In this document: positions 18,211 to 27,734 of the stretch, one piece after another
Layout of the letters: the number at the start of each line of letters is the position of its first letter
How positions within the stretch are numbered: position 1 is the stretch's first letter
NCBI RefSeq assembly: GCF_039537705.1
Contig: NZ_BAABBA010000021.1
Span: 3,853-67,852 of the forward strand
Length of the DNA stretch: 64,000 bases
Source: Georgenia daeguensis
GTDB taxonomy: Bacteria; Actinomycetota; Actinomycetes; Actinomycetales; Actinomycetaceae
Direction: 5' to 3'
Notes under the pieces: model-generated
The model's database searches: none
Told to the model about the DNA's origin: nothing
The model's input: only the letters and a program-made list of their open reading frames with translations
Translations under genes and position numbers: made by a program

Positions 18211-21200
18211 ATGACTCGTCTTGCCCGCCTGAGCCTCTCCAACCGCGCTGTGGTGGCGTTGGCCACGCTGATCCTCATCGTGGCGGGGGTCTTCTCCACC
18301 ACGTCGCTGAAGCAGGAGCTCATTCCGTCCTTGGAGATCCCGCTCGCGGTGGTCGTGACCCCTCTTCCGGGTGCCGCGCCGGACGTGGTCGAGCGGCAGG
18401 TGACCGAGGTGGTCGAGGCCGCCGTCAGCGGTGTGGAGGGTCTGGAGGGGACCGAGTCGACCAGCAGCAACAGCCTGTCGGTCGTGTCGGTGGAACTGGC
18501 CTACGGCACGGACATGGAGGCTGCCCAGCAGGACCTGGAGCAGGCCGTGTCCCGGGCGGGCACCGGTCTTCCCGCGGACGTCACACCGTCGGTGATCACC
18601 GGCAGCATCGACCAGCTTCCGGTGGTGCAGCTGGCGGTGGCTGCCCCGGAGCTGGACGGGCAGGAACTCGTGACCCGGGTGGAGGAAGAGATCCTTCCGC
18701 AGTTGCGCGGGGTGGAGGGATTGCGTGAGGTCACCCTGTCGGGGGGGCGGGAGATGCGGGTGGAGGTTGTCCCGGATCCGGCTGCCATGGCGGCCGCGGG
18801 GATCGGTTTCGACGCCGTGAGCTCCTCACTGCAGGCCAATGGTGTGGTCATCCCGGCCGGGACGGTCACCGACGGACAGCGCAGCCTGAACGTCGTGGTG
18901 GGCGAGCGGCTGTCCTCGGTGCAGGACATCGCCGCGATCGCGCTGCCCGCCGCCAACCCCTCCGGTACACCGGTCCTGTTGGGTGATGTGGCTACGGTAG
19001 AGGAGGCCGCGGTCTCCGCCACCTCGTATGCGCGGACGAACGGTCAGGCGAGCATCGCCCTGGCAATCACCAAGACTCCCGATGGCAACACCGTCAGCGT
19101 CTCCCACGACGTGCGGGACCTGATCCCGGGGATGGAGGCGGCGCTGGGTGAGGGTGCTGCGGTTGACGTGGTTTTTGACCAGGCCCCGTTCATCGAGAAG
19201 TCCATCGAGGACTTGAGCACCGAGGGCCTCCTCGGCCTGATCTTCGCAGTGATCGTGATCATGCTCTTCCTGCTGTCGCTGCGGTCCACGCTGGTCACGG
19301 CGATATCGATCCCGCTGTCGTTGCTTATCGCGATGACCGGGCTGTTGGTCGGTGGATACTCGCTGAACATCCTGACCTTGGGGGCGCTGACGGTCGCGGT
19401 CGGGCGGGTCGTGGACGACTCCATCGTGGTGATCGAGAACATCAAGCGCCACCTCGGTTACGGGGAGCCCAAGGGGCAGGCGATCTTGGCCGCGGTGCGT
19501 GAGGTCGCCGGTGCCGTGACGTCGTCCACCATCACCACCGCGGCGGTGTTCGTGCCGATCGGGATCGTCGGAGGTCAGGTCGGTGAGCTGTTCCGGCCCT
19601 TCGCCTTCACCGTGGCTGTGGCGCTGCTGGCCTCGCTGCTCGTCTCCTTGACGATCATCCCGGTGCTGGCGTACTGGTTCCTGCGCGCCCCGGCCGACCA
19701 CGCGCACACGGCTGTGGACCGAGACCGTGTCGAGCAGCGGGAACGCCGCGGACTTCTCCAGCGCAGCTACCTGCCAGTGCTTCGGGGGGCGCTTGCCCAC
19801 CCGGTGATCACCTTGGTCATCGCGGCCGCCGTGCTTGGCGGGACCGTCGCAGCCGCCCCGCGGCTGGAGACCAACTTCATCGGCGACGCCGGGCAGAACA
19901 CCCTCAGCGTCGACCAGCAGCTGCCGGCCGGGACCAGTCTGGAAGTCACCGACGCCGCGGCACGGAAGGTCGAGGACGTCATCGCCGACCTGGACGGGGT
20001 CGAGACGTACCAGGTGACCGTCGGCTCGGGTGGAGACGGACTGGAGACCGCCTTCCTGGGAGGTGGCGGCGGGTCCAACACGGCCACCTTCGCGATCACC
20101 ACCGACCTGGACGCCGACCAGGCCCGCGTCGAGCAGGATCTTCGTGCCGCGATCACGGACCTGGACGATGCCGGGGAGCTGACCGTGACCACCGGCCAGG
20201 CCGGGTTCGGGCTGCCGCCGGTAGAGGTCGTGGTCCGCGCCGTCGACGACCAGACCCTTCGCGAGGCCGCAGACCTTGTCGCCGTTGCCATGGCGGACGT
20301 CCAGGGTACGACCGACGTCGTGAACAACCTGGCCTCGGACGCACCCGCCATCCAGATCCAGGTCGACCGCGAGGCGGCCGTCCAGGCCGGCACGAGCGAG
20401 AGCGAGATCGGGCAGGCCATGGCCGGGCTGCTGCGCGGTGCGCCGATCGGTCAGGCGGACATCGCCGGACGCACGACCGACGTCGTGGTGCTCCTGGGCC
20501 AGGCGCCCGCCGACGTACAGGCCCTGCGCGCCACCCCGATCCCCACCGCCACCGGGATCGTCCCCCTGGGTCAGGTCGCTGAGGTGAGCGAGGTACAGCA
20601 GCCCACCAGCCTGACCCGCCAGGACGGGGTGCGCACCGCCACGGTGACCGCCACCGCGACCGATCAGAACCTTGGAGGAATCACCACCCGGCTGCAGGAA
20701 CAGCTCGACGCCCTCGACCTGCCCGAGGGCGCAGAAGCCGAGATCGCGGGCGTCAGCGCGGAGCAGCAATCCGCGTTCGACGACCTGTATCTGGCGCTGC
20801 TGGCATCCATCGCCATCGTCTACCTGGTGATGGTCGCCACGTTCCGCTCCCTGCTTCAGCCGCTCATACTCCTGGTGTCGGTGCCGTTCGCCGCCACCGG
20901 TGCAGTGGCATTGCTGCTGCTCACCGGCACACCCCTGGGTGTGCCGTCGATGATCGGGCTGCTCATGCTCGTCGGCATCGTGGTCACCAACGCGATCGTG
21001 CTCATCGACCTGGTCAACCAGAATCGCGAGCAGGGCCTGAGCGTCCTCGACGCGGTGATCGAGGGCTCCCGGTACCGGCTGCGGCCGATCCTGATGACCG
21101 CGGCGGCGACCATCGGCGCCCTGACCCCGATGGCACTGGGACTGACAGGCGGCAGCGTGTTCATCTCCCAGCCGCTGGCACTGGTGGTCATCGGCGGACT

Positions 21201-21318
21201 GACCACCTCCACCCTCCTGACGCTGGTGCTCGTCCCGGTCCTGTACAACCTGACCGAACGCGCCAACGCGGCCCTGCGTGAGCGGCGGGGCCGCCGCCCG
21301 GCCACCCTCCCGGCGTGA
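18211..21318 (+). CDS. RND-family efflux transporter (AcrB/HAE-like)
   Basis: A 1035-residue inner membrane pump with the RND layout: helix 1, a large extracytoplasmic loop, helices 2-6, a second loop, helices 7-12. The paired Asp of the proton relay are in VGRVVDDSIVVIEN, the typical helix 4 motif. In the second half the usual Lys of helix 10 is Thr (GIVVTNAIVLID). No adaptor or outer-membrane gene is nearby, as expected in a Gram-positive. Control by the divergent MarR protein is likely. Substrate unknown, probably hydrophobic drugs or lipids. Confidence 0.92.
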   Translation: MTRLARLSLSNRAVVALATLILIVAGVFSTTSLKQELIPSLEIPLAVVVTPLPGAAPDVVERQVTEVVEAAVSGVEGLEGTESTSSNSLSVVSVELAYGTDMEAAQQDLEQAVSRAGTGLPADVTPSVITGSIDQLPVVQLAVAAPELDGQELVTRVEEEILPQLRGVEGLREVTLSGGREMRVEVVPDPAAMAAAGIGFDAVSSSLQANGVVIPAGTVTDGQRSLNVVVGERLSSVQDIAAIALPAANPSGTPVLLGDVATVEEAAVSATSYARTNGQASIALAITKTPDGNTVSVSHDVRDLIPGMEAALGEGAAVDVVFDQAPFIEKSIEDLSTEGLLGLIFAVIVIMLFLLSLRSTLVTAISIPLSLLIAMTGLLVGGYSLNILTLGALTVAVGRVVDDSIVVIENIKRHLGYGEPKGQAILAAVREVAGAVTSSTITTAAVFVPIGIVGGQVGELFRPFAFTVAVALLASLLVSLTIIPVLAYWFLRAPADHAHTAVDRDRVEQRERRGLLQRSYLPVLRGALAHPVITLVIAAAVLGGTVAAAPRLETNFIGDAGQNTLSVDQQLPAGTSLEVTDAAARKVEDVIADLDGVETYQVTVGSGGDGLETAFLGGGGGSNTATFAITTDLDADQARVEQDLRAAITDLDDAGELTVTTGQAGFGLPPVEVVVRAVDDQTLREAADLVAVAMADVQGTTDVVNNLASDAPAIQIQVDREAAVQAGTSESEIGQAMAGLLRGAPIGQADIAGRTTDVVVLLGQAPADVQALRATPIPTATGIVPLGQVAEVSEVQQPTSLTRQDGVRTATVTATATDQNLGGITTRLQEQLDALDLPEGAEAEIAGVSAEQQSAFDDLYLALLASIAIVYLVMVATFRSLLQPLILLVSVPFAATGAVALLLLTGTPLGVPSMIGLLMLVGIVVTNAIVLIDLVNQNREQGLSVLDAVIEGSRYRLRPILMTAAATIGALTPMALGLTGGSVFISQPLALVVIGGLTTSTLLTLVLVPVLYNLTERANAALRERRGRRPATLPA

Positions 21319-21339
21319 CCATGCCAGGAGGCCGAGCTG

Positions 21340-21649
21340 AACAGAGCCGAGATATGTACCTTCGCGGCCGGACTCCTGCACGCCGGCACGCCCGTTGCTA
21401 TCGCGAGCAATAGTCGGAGGCACCGCATCGCCACCACACTCCAGATCGCCGCCCCCGCACTCACCGATGTGGCCATTCGTCAGCGCGGATGACGTCGAGT
21501 GCCCGAAGTCGGCGCCGGACATGCTCCTCCGTGCCGCTGCCGTGCTGGAGGTGTCACCGTCGCGTTGTCTGGTTGTGAAGGAGAGCGACCTCGGCGTTGC
21601 TGCCGCCCGCAATGCCGGAATGTCGGTTCTCAAGTTCCTACGCACGTAA
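21340..21649 (+). pseudogene. HAD-superfamily phosphatase fragment, frameshifted
   Basis: The first frame reads AGTPVAIASNSRRHRIATTL. After a shift near 21475 the second reads FVSADDVECPKSAPDMLLRA and SRCLVVKESDLGVAAARNAG. These are motifs II and III of beta-phosphoglucomutase-like HAD hydrolases. The N-terminal DxD motif is missing and the frame is broken, so the gene is dead. Confidence 0.7.
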
Positions 21650-22124
21650 TAGCAATGCCGCGTCTTGCCAGGTGGGCGGATCAAGGCAAGCAGCGGCGGC
21701 GCCGTTCCGCTAGACGCGTGTCACCCCGTTCCTTCGGTCGGGGGGGCGCTGAGTTTCCGACTCGTGCCACCAGTGGGAGGGGCGATGGTCAAACTTCAGT
21801 GGGAGTCGACACGCCAGCCCGGCCAGAAGCCAGCGACTCCCCGCGCCCGGACCGTTGAGCTGCACGCCGCAACTTGTCCCTGACCCCAGGAGTTCACACT
21901 CCTGTCACGTGGGCGACGGGATCGCAGCCGTCCGCCAGCGTCCGAGCCGGCGGGTGCGCACGCTTGGCGAACTTCGACGCCGAGGCAACCAGGGGCGGCG
22001 CAAGCATGTCGGCCTCTGCCCTGAAGCGGGAAGTGCCCTGTGACGCCAACGGGCTCATATCCTCACCCTAGCTTTCACAGAACCTGATGCCTCTCGCATG
22101 AGTTCTCCACGCACGATTGCAGCT
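21650..22124. other. No gene recognised
   Basis: This stretch follows the HAD fragment and precedes the mobilization genes. Short open frames on the plus strand lack ribosome sites and motifs. Around 21780-21840 the sequence resembles the repeat-rich end of an IS element, but no matching partner end is present. Confidence 0.35.
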
Positions 22125-22970
22125 CTATCGGGTCAGGTTCTGCTCCCGCTGCCGCCCCTGTCCGATGCGTGACCGCCGGGCGCTCGGTGCCTTGTTTCCG
22201 GTCGATCTCGCCGCCTCGGAGGGGTGGGTGCCTTGGCTGACATCGGCGGTCATGCGGGCGGCGAGGGTGTCCTGATCGATGCCGCGTCGTTCGAGGTCGG
22301 CGGCGAAGGCCTGGCGTCGTTCGGCGCTGTCGTAGTTGTCCTTGCCGGCCTCGCGTGCGGTGGTGGCTCGGTTCTCTTCGCGCTCCCCTTCGAGGGCGGC
22401 TTCCTCGCGCTCGGCGGGGTCGGGTTCGTGCTGAGCGGCGGCGCGCGCTCCCTCGGCGGCCCTGTCGGCTAGGTCGGCCTCGGCGACGAGCAGCTGGGCC
22501 TCGACGTTCTCCGCGGCCGCCCGGGCGCGTTCCTGCTCGGCCTCGGCCCGGCGTACCTCGGCGCGGGCCAGGGCGACGCGCACGAGCTCGGGGTCGGCTC
22601 CGGCGCTGTCGACGTCAACGTCGTAGCGCCGCCGGACCTCCTCGCGGATGCGCGCGGCGGCACGGTCGGCCTCGGAATCCTGGCCCGCCCAGGCGCGGGC
22701 GGTGGTGTAGACGTGCTGGATGTCCTCAGCGCCAGCCCGGTCCCACCACTCGGCGCGGAAGACCGGGGCGAGCTCGGCACGGGCGGCGGCCTGCTCAGCC
22801 TGCAGCCGGGCGGTGAGTTCGCGGGCGTGCTGGTCCTCGGCGGCTTCGGCGCGGCGCATCTGTTCTTCGCGGGCTCGGGCGAGCATCTCGCCCAGGCGTG
22901 CCCCGACGGTGACGGCGACGCGCACCGATCCGGTCAGGGCTTCCTCGATGCCGTCGGACTCTTCAGCCAT
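22125..22970 (-). CDS. Coiled-coil mobilization accessory protein
   Basis: A 281-residue, very charged protein rich in Ala, Glu and Arg. Long heptad-like runs (residues 20-75 and 140-200) predict coiled coils. There is no enzymatic motif. It lies 23 bases downstream of the relaxase stop on the same strand and begins with ATG 22970. Proteins of this kind are common behind relaxase genes on actinobacterial plasmids. A role in the relaxosome is inferred from position only. Confidence 0.65.
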   Translation of the reverse strand: MAEESDGIEEALTGSVRVAVTVGARLGEMLARAREEQMRRAEAAEDQHARELTARLQAEQAAARAELAPVFRAEWWDRAGAEDIQHVYTTARAWAGQDSEADRAAARIREEVRRRYDVDVDSAGADPELVRVALARAEVRRAEAEQERARAAAENVEAQLLVAEADLADRAAEGARAAAQHEPDPAEREEAALEGEREENRATTAREAGKDNYDSAERRQAFAADLERRGIDQDTLAARMTADVSQGTHPSEAARSTGNKAPSARRSRIGQGRQREQNLTR

Positions 22971-22993
22971 GACGTTCCCCCATCTGTGTTGGT

Positions 22994-24928
22994 TTACCGC
23001 TCCGGCCCTTGGTGCTTGTCCGGTCCTGCCAGCTGGTGCCGGCGTGCGGGCTCGATCCGGTTGGGCACCGGGGAGCCGGTCGATCGGGCCGGGGTCTGGC
23101 CGGTGGCCGCGATGCGTGCGGCCTCGGCTGCCGGGGCGTCGTGTGTCGGGCCGGCAGGTACGGGCTCGGGAACCGGTGGAAGGCGGTCGGCGACCTCGCG
23201 CAGGCGCTGCTCGGCGACCTGCCGGATCTGGGCGGCCCGGTGGTGCTCCGCGGAGGCGCGGTGCATGGCGTAGACGGCCTGGGCGAGCATCACCAGCTGG
23301 CGCAGCATCGCGGCCTGGGCGGTGGCGCCCTGGCCGGCGGTGGTGGCCGAGGCCAGGAGCATCGCCACTCCCCCGATGGACGCCTTCCCGGAGGTCTTGG
23401 GGTGGACGTTCTGTCGGCGCAGCTGGGCCGACTTCGCCAGGGCGTCCGCCGTTGCGGCGAGCGGCCCGGGCACTGTCTCGACGCAGTGCGACCAGGCAGC
23501 GAACGCCCCAGCGGTCTGGCTTGCCACGTAGGCCCAGGTGTCGCGGTCGTGGATCGGCACGCTGCGCAGCTGCTCGCGTAGCGCGGTGACCTCGGTCGCG
23601 TACTGCTCCCACAGTCGGGGGTCGACCTCGGCGGTCTCCCTGCCTGGCCTGACGGGGCGGCGGTTGCGCTTCGCGGCGTTCCACTCCCCCACCGCGGCGG
23701 TCGCCGCCTCGGGGGTGTCGGGCCATGCCTGGCGCAGCCTGGGCAGGGTCAGGTCGCGGGCCAGGTGCCCGCCGCCGTACCAGATCGGCCGCTCGCCGGC
23801 CTGCGGCCGCGGGGCGACGGAGTAGCCGGTGACGACGTCGGTGCGCCCGTCCGCGAAGCGCGGCCGCACGAGCAGACCGGCGCGGCGCATGCGGCGCACG
23901 AACTCGGCCTCGTCCGCGGCCGCGGTGGAGCAGCCGCGCACGATCCGGGCGAGCGCGTGGCGCGGCTCGTCCGCGCGCAGCTCGGCGCTGATGCGGGCCT
24001 GCTTCTCGGCCGTGGGCAGCTTGTCCCACGGCACCGCTCCCCCGCCGTGTTGGCGGTTTCGTTCGTGCTTCGCGCGGGCGCGGCCGCGAGCCTGGGCCTC
24101 GCGCTCGGCTGGGTCGTAGGCGCGCTCGGCGGTGTCCGCCGGCCCGTGCCGGTCCCGGCCCGCCAGGGCCCGTTGCCAGGCCTGGTCGCTGGTGAACTGC
24201 TTGCGCACCTCGGCGTCCTGCAGGTCGCTGGTCAGCTCGTCCCACGGCACGCGCCCGTCCGTCCGGCGGGAGCGTTCCCACTCGGCGCGGGTGTGCGCGC
24301 GGGCGGTCTCGTACTCGTTGGGCACCAGGGGCAGCAGGTCGAACTCGCGCTCGAGGTCGCGGGCGACCTGCTGGACGCGGTGGTAGTCGTTGTGGGTGGA
24401 CGCCTTGGTGCCGTCCTCGCGCACCAGGTTGACCGCCAGGTGGATGTGGTCGTTGCCCTTGGACGAGAGTCCGTGGTGCACCGCGCCCCACCGGCACGGG
24501 GCCTTCGTGCCCTCGTGGTCGTCGAAGCCCATGCGCCTGATGAACTCGCCTGCGATGGTGGCCCACTGCTCGTCGGTAAGCCGCCCTTCCTCGGGGCGCA
24601 GCGACAGCGAGCAGTGCCACACGTGGGCCTGCTTCTCGCCGACCTTGACGTTCTTGAAGACCCGCTTGCCGGCGTCGTCACGGCCGGTGACCCGGCGCTC
24701 GTAGACGCCCATCATCACGTCGACCCCGAGCGCCTTGCGCGGGCGGTCGAGGTGCTTCGCGATCGCCAGGGCGGAGTCGCGGTCGAGCTCGTTGTCGTCG
24801 TGCCACGCCAGCAGCGCCGCGTCGCCGGCGACCAGGCGTGGCTCGGTGTGCTCGTTGCGCCGACCCGGCCCGGCCAGGTAGATCATCAGGCCGGCCATCC
24901 GATCCCCCCGGACGATGTGCGGGATCAC
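22994..24928 (-). CDS. Relaxase/mobilization nuclease
   Basis: A 644-residue relaxase. The N-terminal 250 residues carry the nuclease domain: motif III GAVHHGLSSKGNDHIHLAVN contains the HxH of the metal site followed by Asn, as in MOBP-type relaxases. The nucleophilic Tyr is probably one of those in MIYLAGPG or VYERRV. The C-terminal half is helical and unassigned. The GTG start overlaps the MobC stop (GTGA). It would nick the transfer origin, which I place just beyond mobC. Confidence 0.88.
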   Translation of the reverse strand: MIPHIVRGDRMAGLMIYLAGPGRRNEHTEPRLVAGDAALLAWHDDNELDRDSALAIAKHLDRPRKALGVDVMMGVYERRVTGRDDAGKRVFKNVKVGEKQAHVWHCSLSLRPEEGRLTDEQWATIAGEFIRRMGFDDHEGTKAPCRWGAVHHGLSSKGNDHIHLAVNLVREDGTKASTHNDYHRVQQVARDLEREFDLLPLVPNEYETARAHTRAEWERSRRTDGRVPWDELTSDLQDAEVRKQFTSDQAWQRALAGRDRHGPADTAERAYDPAEREAQARGRARAKHERNRQHGGGAVPWDKLPTAEKQARISAELRADEPRHALARIVRGCSTAAADEAEFVRRMRRAGLLVRPRFADGRTDVVTGYSVAPRPQAGERPIWYGGGHLARDLTLPRLRQAWPDTPEAATAAVGEWNAAKRNRRPVRPGRETAEVDPRLWEQYATEVTALREQLRSVPIHDRDTWAYVASQTAGAFAAWSHCVETVPGPLAATADALAKSAQLRRQNVHPKTSGKASIGGVAMLLASATTAGQGATAQAAMLRQLVMLAQAVYAMHRASAEHHRAAQIRQVAEQRLREVADRLPPVPEPVPAGPTHDAPAAEAARIAATGQTPARSTGSPVPNRIEPARRHQLAGPDKHQGPER

Positions 24929-25401
24929 GACTGCCCCAGTACGTCGACCGCCGTGTCGATGCGCTCGGCCGTGCGACGCACCGCGCGCAGCGTGGCGACC
25001 ATCTCGGCCTGCACCTCACCGGTCACGTTCGTCGCCCGCGCCATCTGGTTGACGTTGTTCGCGATGCCCGCGAGCAGCCGGTGCACGGCGAACAACTCAA
25101 CGACCGCGTTGCGCCGCTCGGTGGGCGTCTCCCCCGTCGGCGCCAGCGCCGACTCGATCAGCAGCCGGGGCACCGTGACCCGGTGCTCCTCGGCACGCTG
25201 CAGCAGCAGCGCCTCCTCCTCCGGCGTCACCATCACGCGGTGGCTGTGCTGGCGACCACCAGGCACGTTCGCCCGCCGGCGCCGGACCACACGGCGCGCC
25301 TTCGGCGACTCCTCCGCCACCGCGACCACCGCCTCCCCGTGCCCAGCGCAGCGACCCCGCCGGATGCGGGGATGCACGCCCAGCGTGCCAGTAACGGCCA
25401 C
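24925..25401 (-). CDS. mobC: MobC-like relaxosome protein
   Basis: A protein of about 158 residues. The C-terminal half has the MobC pattern LFAVHRLLAGIANNVNQMARATNVTGEVQ, preceded by a ribbon-helix-helix-like VMVTPEEEALLLQRAEEHRVTVPRLLIESAL. The first 45 residues are Arg-rich; a later GTG may be the true start. MobC proteins bind near oriT and help melt DNA for the relaxase. The gene overlaps the relaxase start (GTGA). Confidence 0.8.
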   Translation of the reverse strand: MAVTGTLGVHPRIRRGRCAGHGEAVVAVAEESPKARRVVRRRRANVPGGRQHSHRVMVTPEEEALLLQRAEEHRVTVPRLLIESALAPTGETPTERRNAVVELFAVHRLLAGIANNVNQMARATNVTGEVQAEMVATLRAVRRTAERIDTAVDVLGQS

Positions 25402-25422
25402 CGGCCGTCCAGCGATAGCGGT

Positions 25423-25500
25423 CAGTTACGGCACGTAACTGTATAACTTGCTCGGTCTCAGGTAGTGACGGCGTTCCGCGCACCGTGCCCGGGGTGACGT
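25423..25500 (-). other. Candidate origin of transfer (oriT)
   Basis: A perfect inverted repeat, CAGTTACG at 25423-25430 and CGTAACTG at 25434-25441 with only GCA between, lies just upstream of mobC. It is followed by an AT-richer TATAACTTGC stretch where a nick site could lie. A palindrome next to a nick site, upstream of mobC and relaxase, is the normal layout of a mobilizable plasmid oriT. The nick position itself is not identified. Confidence 0.5.
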
Positions 25501-25564
25501 TCCGAAAGGGCTTGGGACGGCGTGGATTTCGGCCGCCGTCAGTCCGTCGGCTTAGGCTGACGTC

Positions 25565-25897
25565 ATGGCGAAGGAACTGAGCGTCGAGGACGCCGAGAAG
25601 AAGGCCCGTGAACTGCTCGACCGACGCATCGCGTCGGTCCGCACGCTCGTCACCGCACGGCAGAGATTGGCCGAGTTGCGCGAGCAGGTCGCTGACGCCG
25701 ACCGCGAGGACGTGCGCCTCTACAACGCCGCACTCAATGACGGCTGGTCGCCCGACGAGCTGCGCAAGCTCGGCCTGTCCGAACCTGAGAAGAAGGCGCG
25801 CACGCGCCGCCGCGCCGCGGCCAAGAAGACGGCCGCCGACGCTCCCGGCGTCGACCACCAGGAGCCGGCCCCCGTGCCGGCACCCGAGCCGTCCTGA
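25565..25897 (+). CDS. Small helical hypothetical protein of the mobilization region
   Basis: A 110-residue charged protein with a predicted coiled coil over residues 5-45 and a helix-turn-helix-like WSPDELRKLGLSEPEKKARTRRR. A Lys/Arg-rich linker and a Pro/Glu-rich tail follow. It is divergent from mobC across the candidate oriT. I do not recognise the family. The basic stretch suggests DNA binding, perhaps to the nearby oriT or the mobC promoter. Confidence 0.6.
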   Translation: MAKELSVEDAEKKARELLDRRIASVRTLVTARQRLAELREQVADADREDVRLYNAALNDGWSPDELRKLGLSEPEKKARTRRRAAAKKTAADAPGVDHQEPAPVPAPEPS

Positions 25898-26009
25898 ACT
25901 GACGAACCCCCGCCCCGGAGTCCCTGATGATCACGGGCCGGCAGGTGCCCTCATGGGCGCACAGCGTCGCTCCGCGATGCGGCAGGCCGCACCCCTGACC
26001 GCACCCGCC

Positions 26010-26490
26010 GATCCGGGATAGTCGTCTGGGCAGAGGGCCGGCTGAACTTCACCTCGCGGCAGCACCGGATGACCAACTCCCGTCGCGCCCTCGCCGACCT
26101 CATCCACCGTGAGCCGGCCTCCTACGTCGCCTTCGACATCCTCGCCGTCGCCGACCAGGACGTGCGCCACCTCCCCCTGCGCGACGCCGCGCCCTGCTCG
26201 AGGAACTCGCCCGCGGCTGGGAACCACCCATGCAGCTCTCACCCACCACCACCGACGTCGACGCGGCCCGCCGGTGGCTCGACGAGCTGCACGTCACCGG
26301 CATCGAGGGCCTGGTCCTCAAGGGCGCCGCCCAGCCCTAACGCGGCGGCAAATCGACTGGTGAGTTATCTGAAGGTCACCGCGACACCGTAGAAGTCATC
26401 TGCGGGGCGGTCATCGGCGCGCTCTCCCGTCCCGAGGCGCTCATCGCCGGCCTGAACATCGACGACCGGCTCCGCATCGTTGGAAGGCTT
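26010..26490 (+). pseudogene. ATP-dependent DNA ligase fragment, frameshifted
   Basis: Pieces in shifting frames read IVVWAEGRLNFTSRQHRM, REPASYVAFDILAV, RALLEELARGWEPPM, LHVTGIEGLVLKG and GALSRPEALIAGL. These are the central and C-terminal adenylation-domain motifs of an actinobacterial ATP-dependent DNA ligase (LigC/LigD type). The catalytic Lys motif is missing and at least two frameshifts are present. Confidence 0.65.
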
Positions 26491-26494
26491 TTCG

Positions 26495-26763
26495 GTGATG
26501 GTCGTCTCCGAGCGGGCGTTGCTCATCTTCGACCCGATCTTGGGATCCTTCGCCCACTCGCCGGCATGGCTTGGACGTGCCTTGCATCGCGGCGGCCGAT
26601 CCCACCTGACCGCACGAGCCACCGCCTCTCGTGCGATTCCGAACTCCTCAACGACCTGCCGCTGCGAGGTAGGTGAGAGTCTGCCGATGGCGGCCTTGCC
26701 CTCATCGCATCCGTCCGGGCTGGCGAAGCCCTGAAGCGCGCCGTTGTTCACGGTGGCACTCAT
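26495..26763 (-). pseudogene. Composite remnant: IstA-like and SRAP-like fragments
   Basis: The open frame joins two unrelated pieces. The upstream part (QVVEEFGIAREAVARAVRWD) looks like the helix-turn-helix of an IS21 transposase. The downstream part (WAKDPKIGSKMSNARSETT, then ITEKPS) is a core motif of the SRAP family (HMCES/YedK). Neither is complete. The join is an IS-made scar, next to the ligase fragment. Confidence 0.5.
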
Positions 26764-26834
26764 GGTCGGTGTGGCGGCTTTCGAGGTGTGGGCGTTGGAC
26801 CAGCCGCCGGTGGCGAGGTCTTGGTTTCCCGAGA

Positions 26835-27734
26835 TCAGGCTTCGCGTTCGTGTGCTGAGGGCACGCGCACGACCACCACGACCAGTGCTCGGTTGAGCAC
26901 ACCGGTGCTGACAGACCCGAGCAGCAAATTCGTCAGGCCGCCCTGGCCGCGGCTGCCGACGACGATGATGCTCTCGTCGCCCGCGACGCCGAGGAGGGTG
27001 TCGGCGGGGTGCCCAGCCAGCCGCTGAACCTCTGCGGACACGTCGTGTGCGATGGAGAGCTGGTCGACCGCCTCGACGAGGCGTTCGTGACTCCTCTTGT
27101 CAGCTTGGCCCAGCATCGCAGTGGCGTCCGGGGCGATGGATAGAACTGGGAAGGGTAGTTCCCGGGTGGCTACGACGACGACCACCCCGACCCCGCGGCG
27201 CTTGGCCTCCTCAAACGCGTATTCCAGCGCCTCGACCGGCGGATCGGCGGGGTCGGCCCCGACGACAACCGGCCCGGGCATCTTGGCCGGCGCCTCCTCC
27301 CGGACGACCACCACGGTCCCATGGGCATGGGCGGCGACCTTTTGTGAGACCGAACCGAGCAGTGCACCGGCGAACGGTCCTAGGCCTCTGGCTCCGACAA
27401 CGACCAGGTCAGCTCGTTGGGAGGCCTCGACGAGGACCACCGAGGCCTGGCCGGGTATCGCGCTCCCAGTCACTGTCACGTGTGGGTACTGCTGGCGAAC
27501 CCGGCCGATCTCCTCGGTCACCATGCGTTCGCCCAGATCGGTCAGCTCAGACTCCGGGATTGGCCGCGACTCACCTACCGCTCCGCCCTGCCGCTCAGCG
27601 GCGTAGACGATCACGACCGGGGCTGCCCGACGGTCAGCCTCCTCGACCGCCCAGTCAACCGCCCGTCGTGACGCCGCGGACCCGTCGGTCCCGACCACGA
27701 CGGCCGCTGATGGCACATCCAGCGCGAGTGGCAT
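26835..27734 (-). CDS. Universal stress protein, tandem UspA domains
   Basis: A 299-residue protein with two UspA domains. Domain 1 (about 8-145) opens with AVVVGTDGSAASRRAVDWA and has the ATP-loop VVGARGLGPFAGALLGSVS. Domain 2 (about 155-292) has VVGSRGQGGLTNLLLGSVS. Both keep the G-2x-G-9x-G(S/T) nucleotide motif, so ATP binding is expected. AAGGAGG precedes the ATG. Tandem Usp proteins in actinobacteria respond to hypoxia and stasis. No clear operon partner is present. Confidence 0.93.
   Translation of the reverse strand: MPLALDVPSAAVVVGTDGSAASRRAVDWAVEEADRRAAPVVIVYAAERQGGAVGESRPIPESELTDLGERMVTEEIGRVRQQYPHVTVTGSAIPGQASVVLVEASQRADLVVVGARGLGPFAGALLGSVSQKVAAHAHGTVVVVREEAPAKMPGPVVVGADPADPPVEALEYAFEEAKRRGVGVVVVVATRELPFPVLSIAPDATAMLGQADKRSHERLVEAVDQLSIAHDVSAEVQRLAGHPADTLLGVAGDESIIVVGSRGQGGLTNLLLGSVSTGVLNRALVVVVVRVPSAHEREA

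Noticed and set aside
18826..21684. A 952-codon minus-strand open frame opposite the RND gene
   Set aside because: It lies fully antisense to a well supported transporter gene and has the His/Asp/Gly-rich composition of a GC-driven shadow frame. No motif or ribosome site.
22125..24620. One 831-codon frame spanning the relaxase and the coiled-coil gene
   Set aside because: Its upstream half is out of phase with the relaxase motifs and is Arg/Pro-rich; the true genes are the relaxase (22994-24928) and the separate gene ending at 22125.
25423..25441. A seventh copy of the MerR-type operator
   Set aside because: The half-sites AGTTACG and CGTAACT look similar, but an extra central GCA breaks the ACGT centre and no TAGAGT box follows. 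oriT or mobC operator is a better reading.
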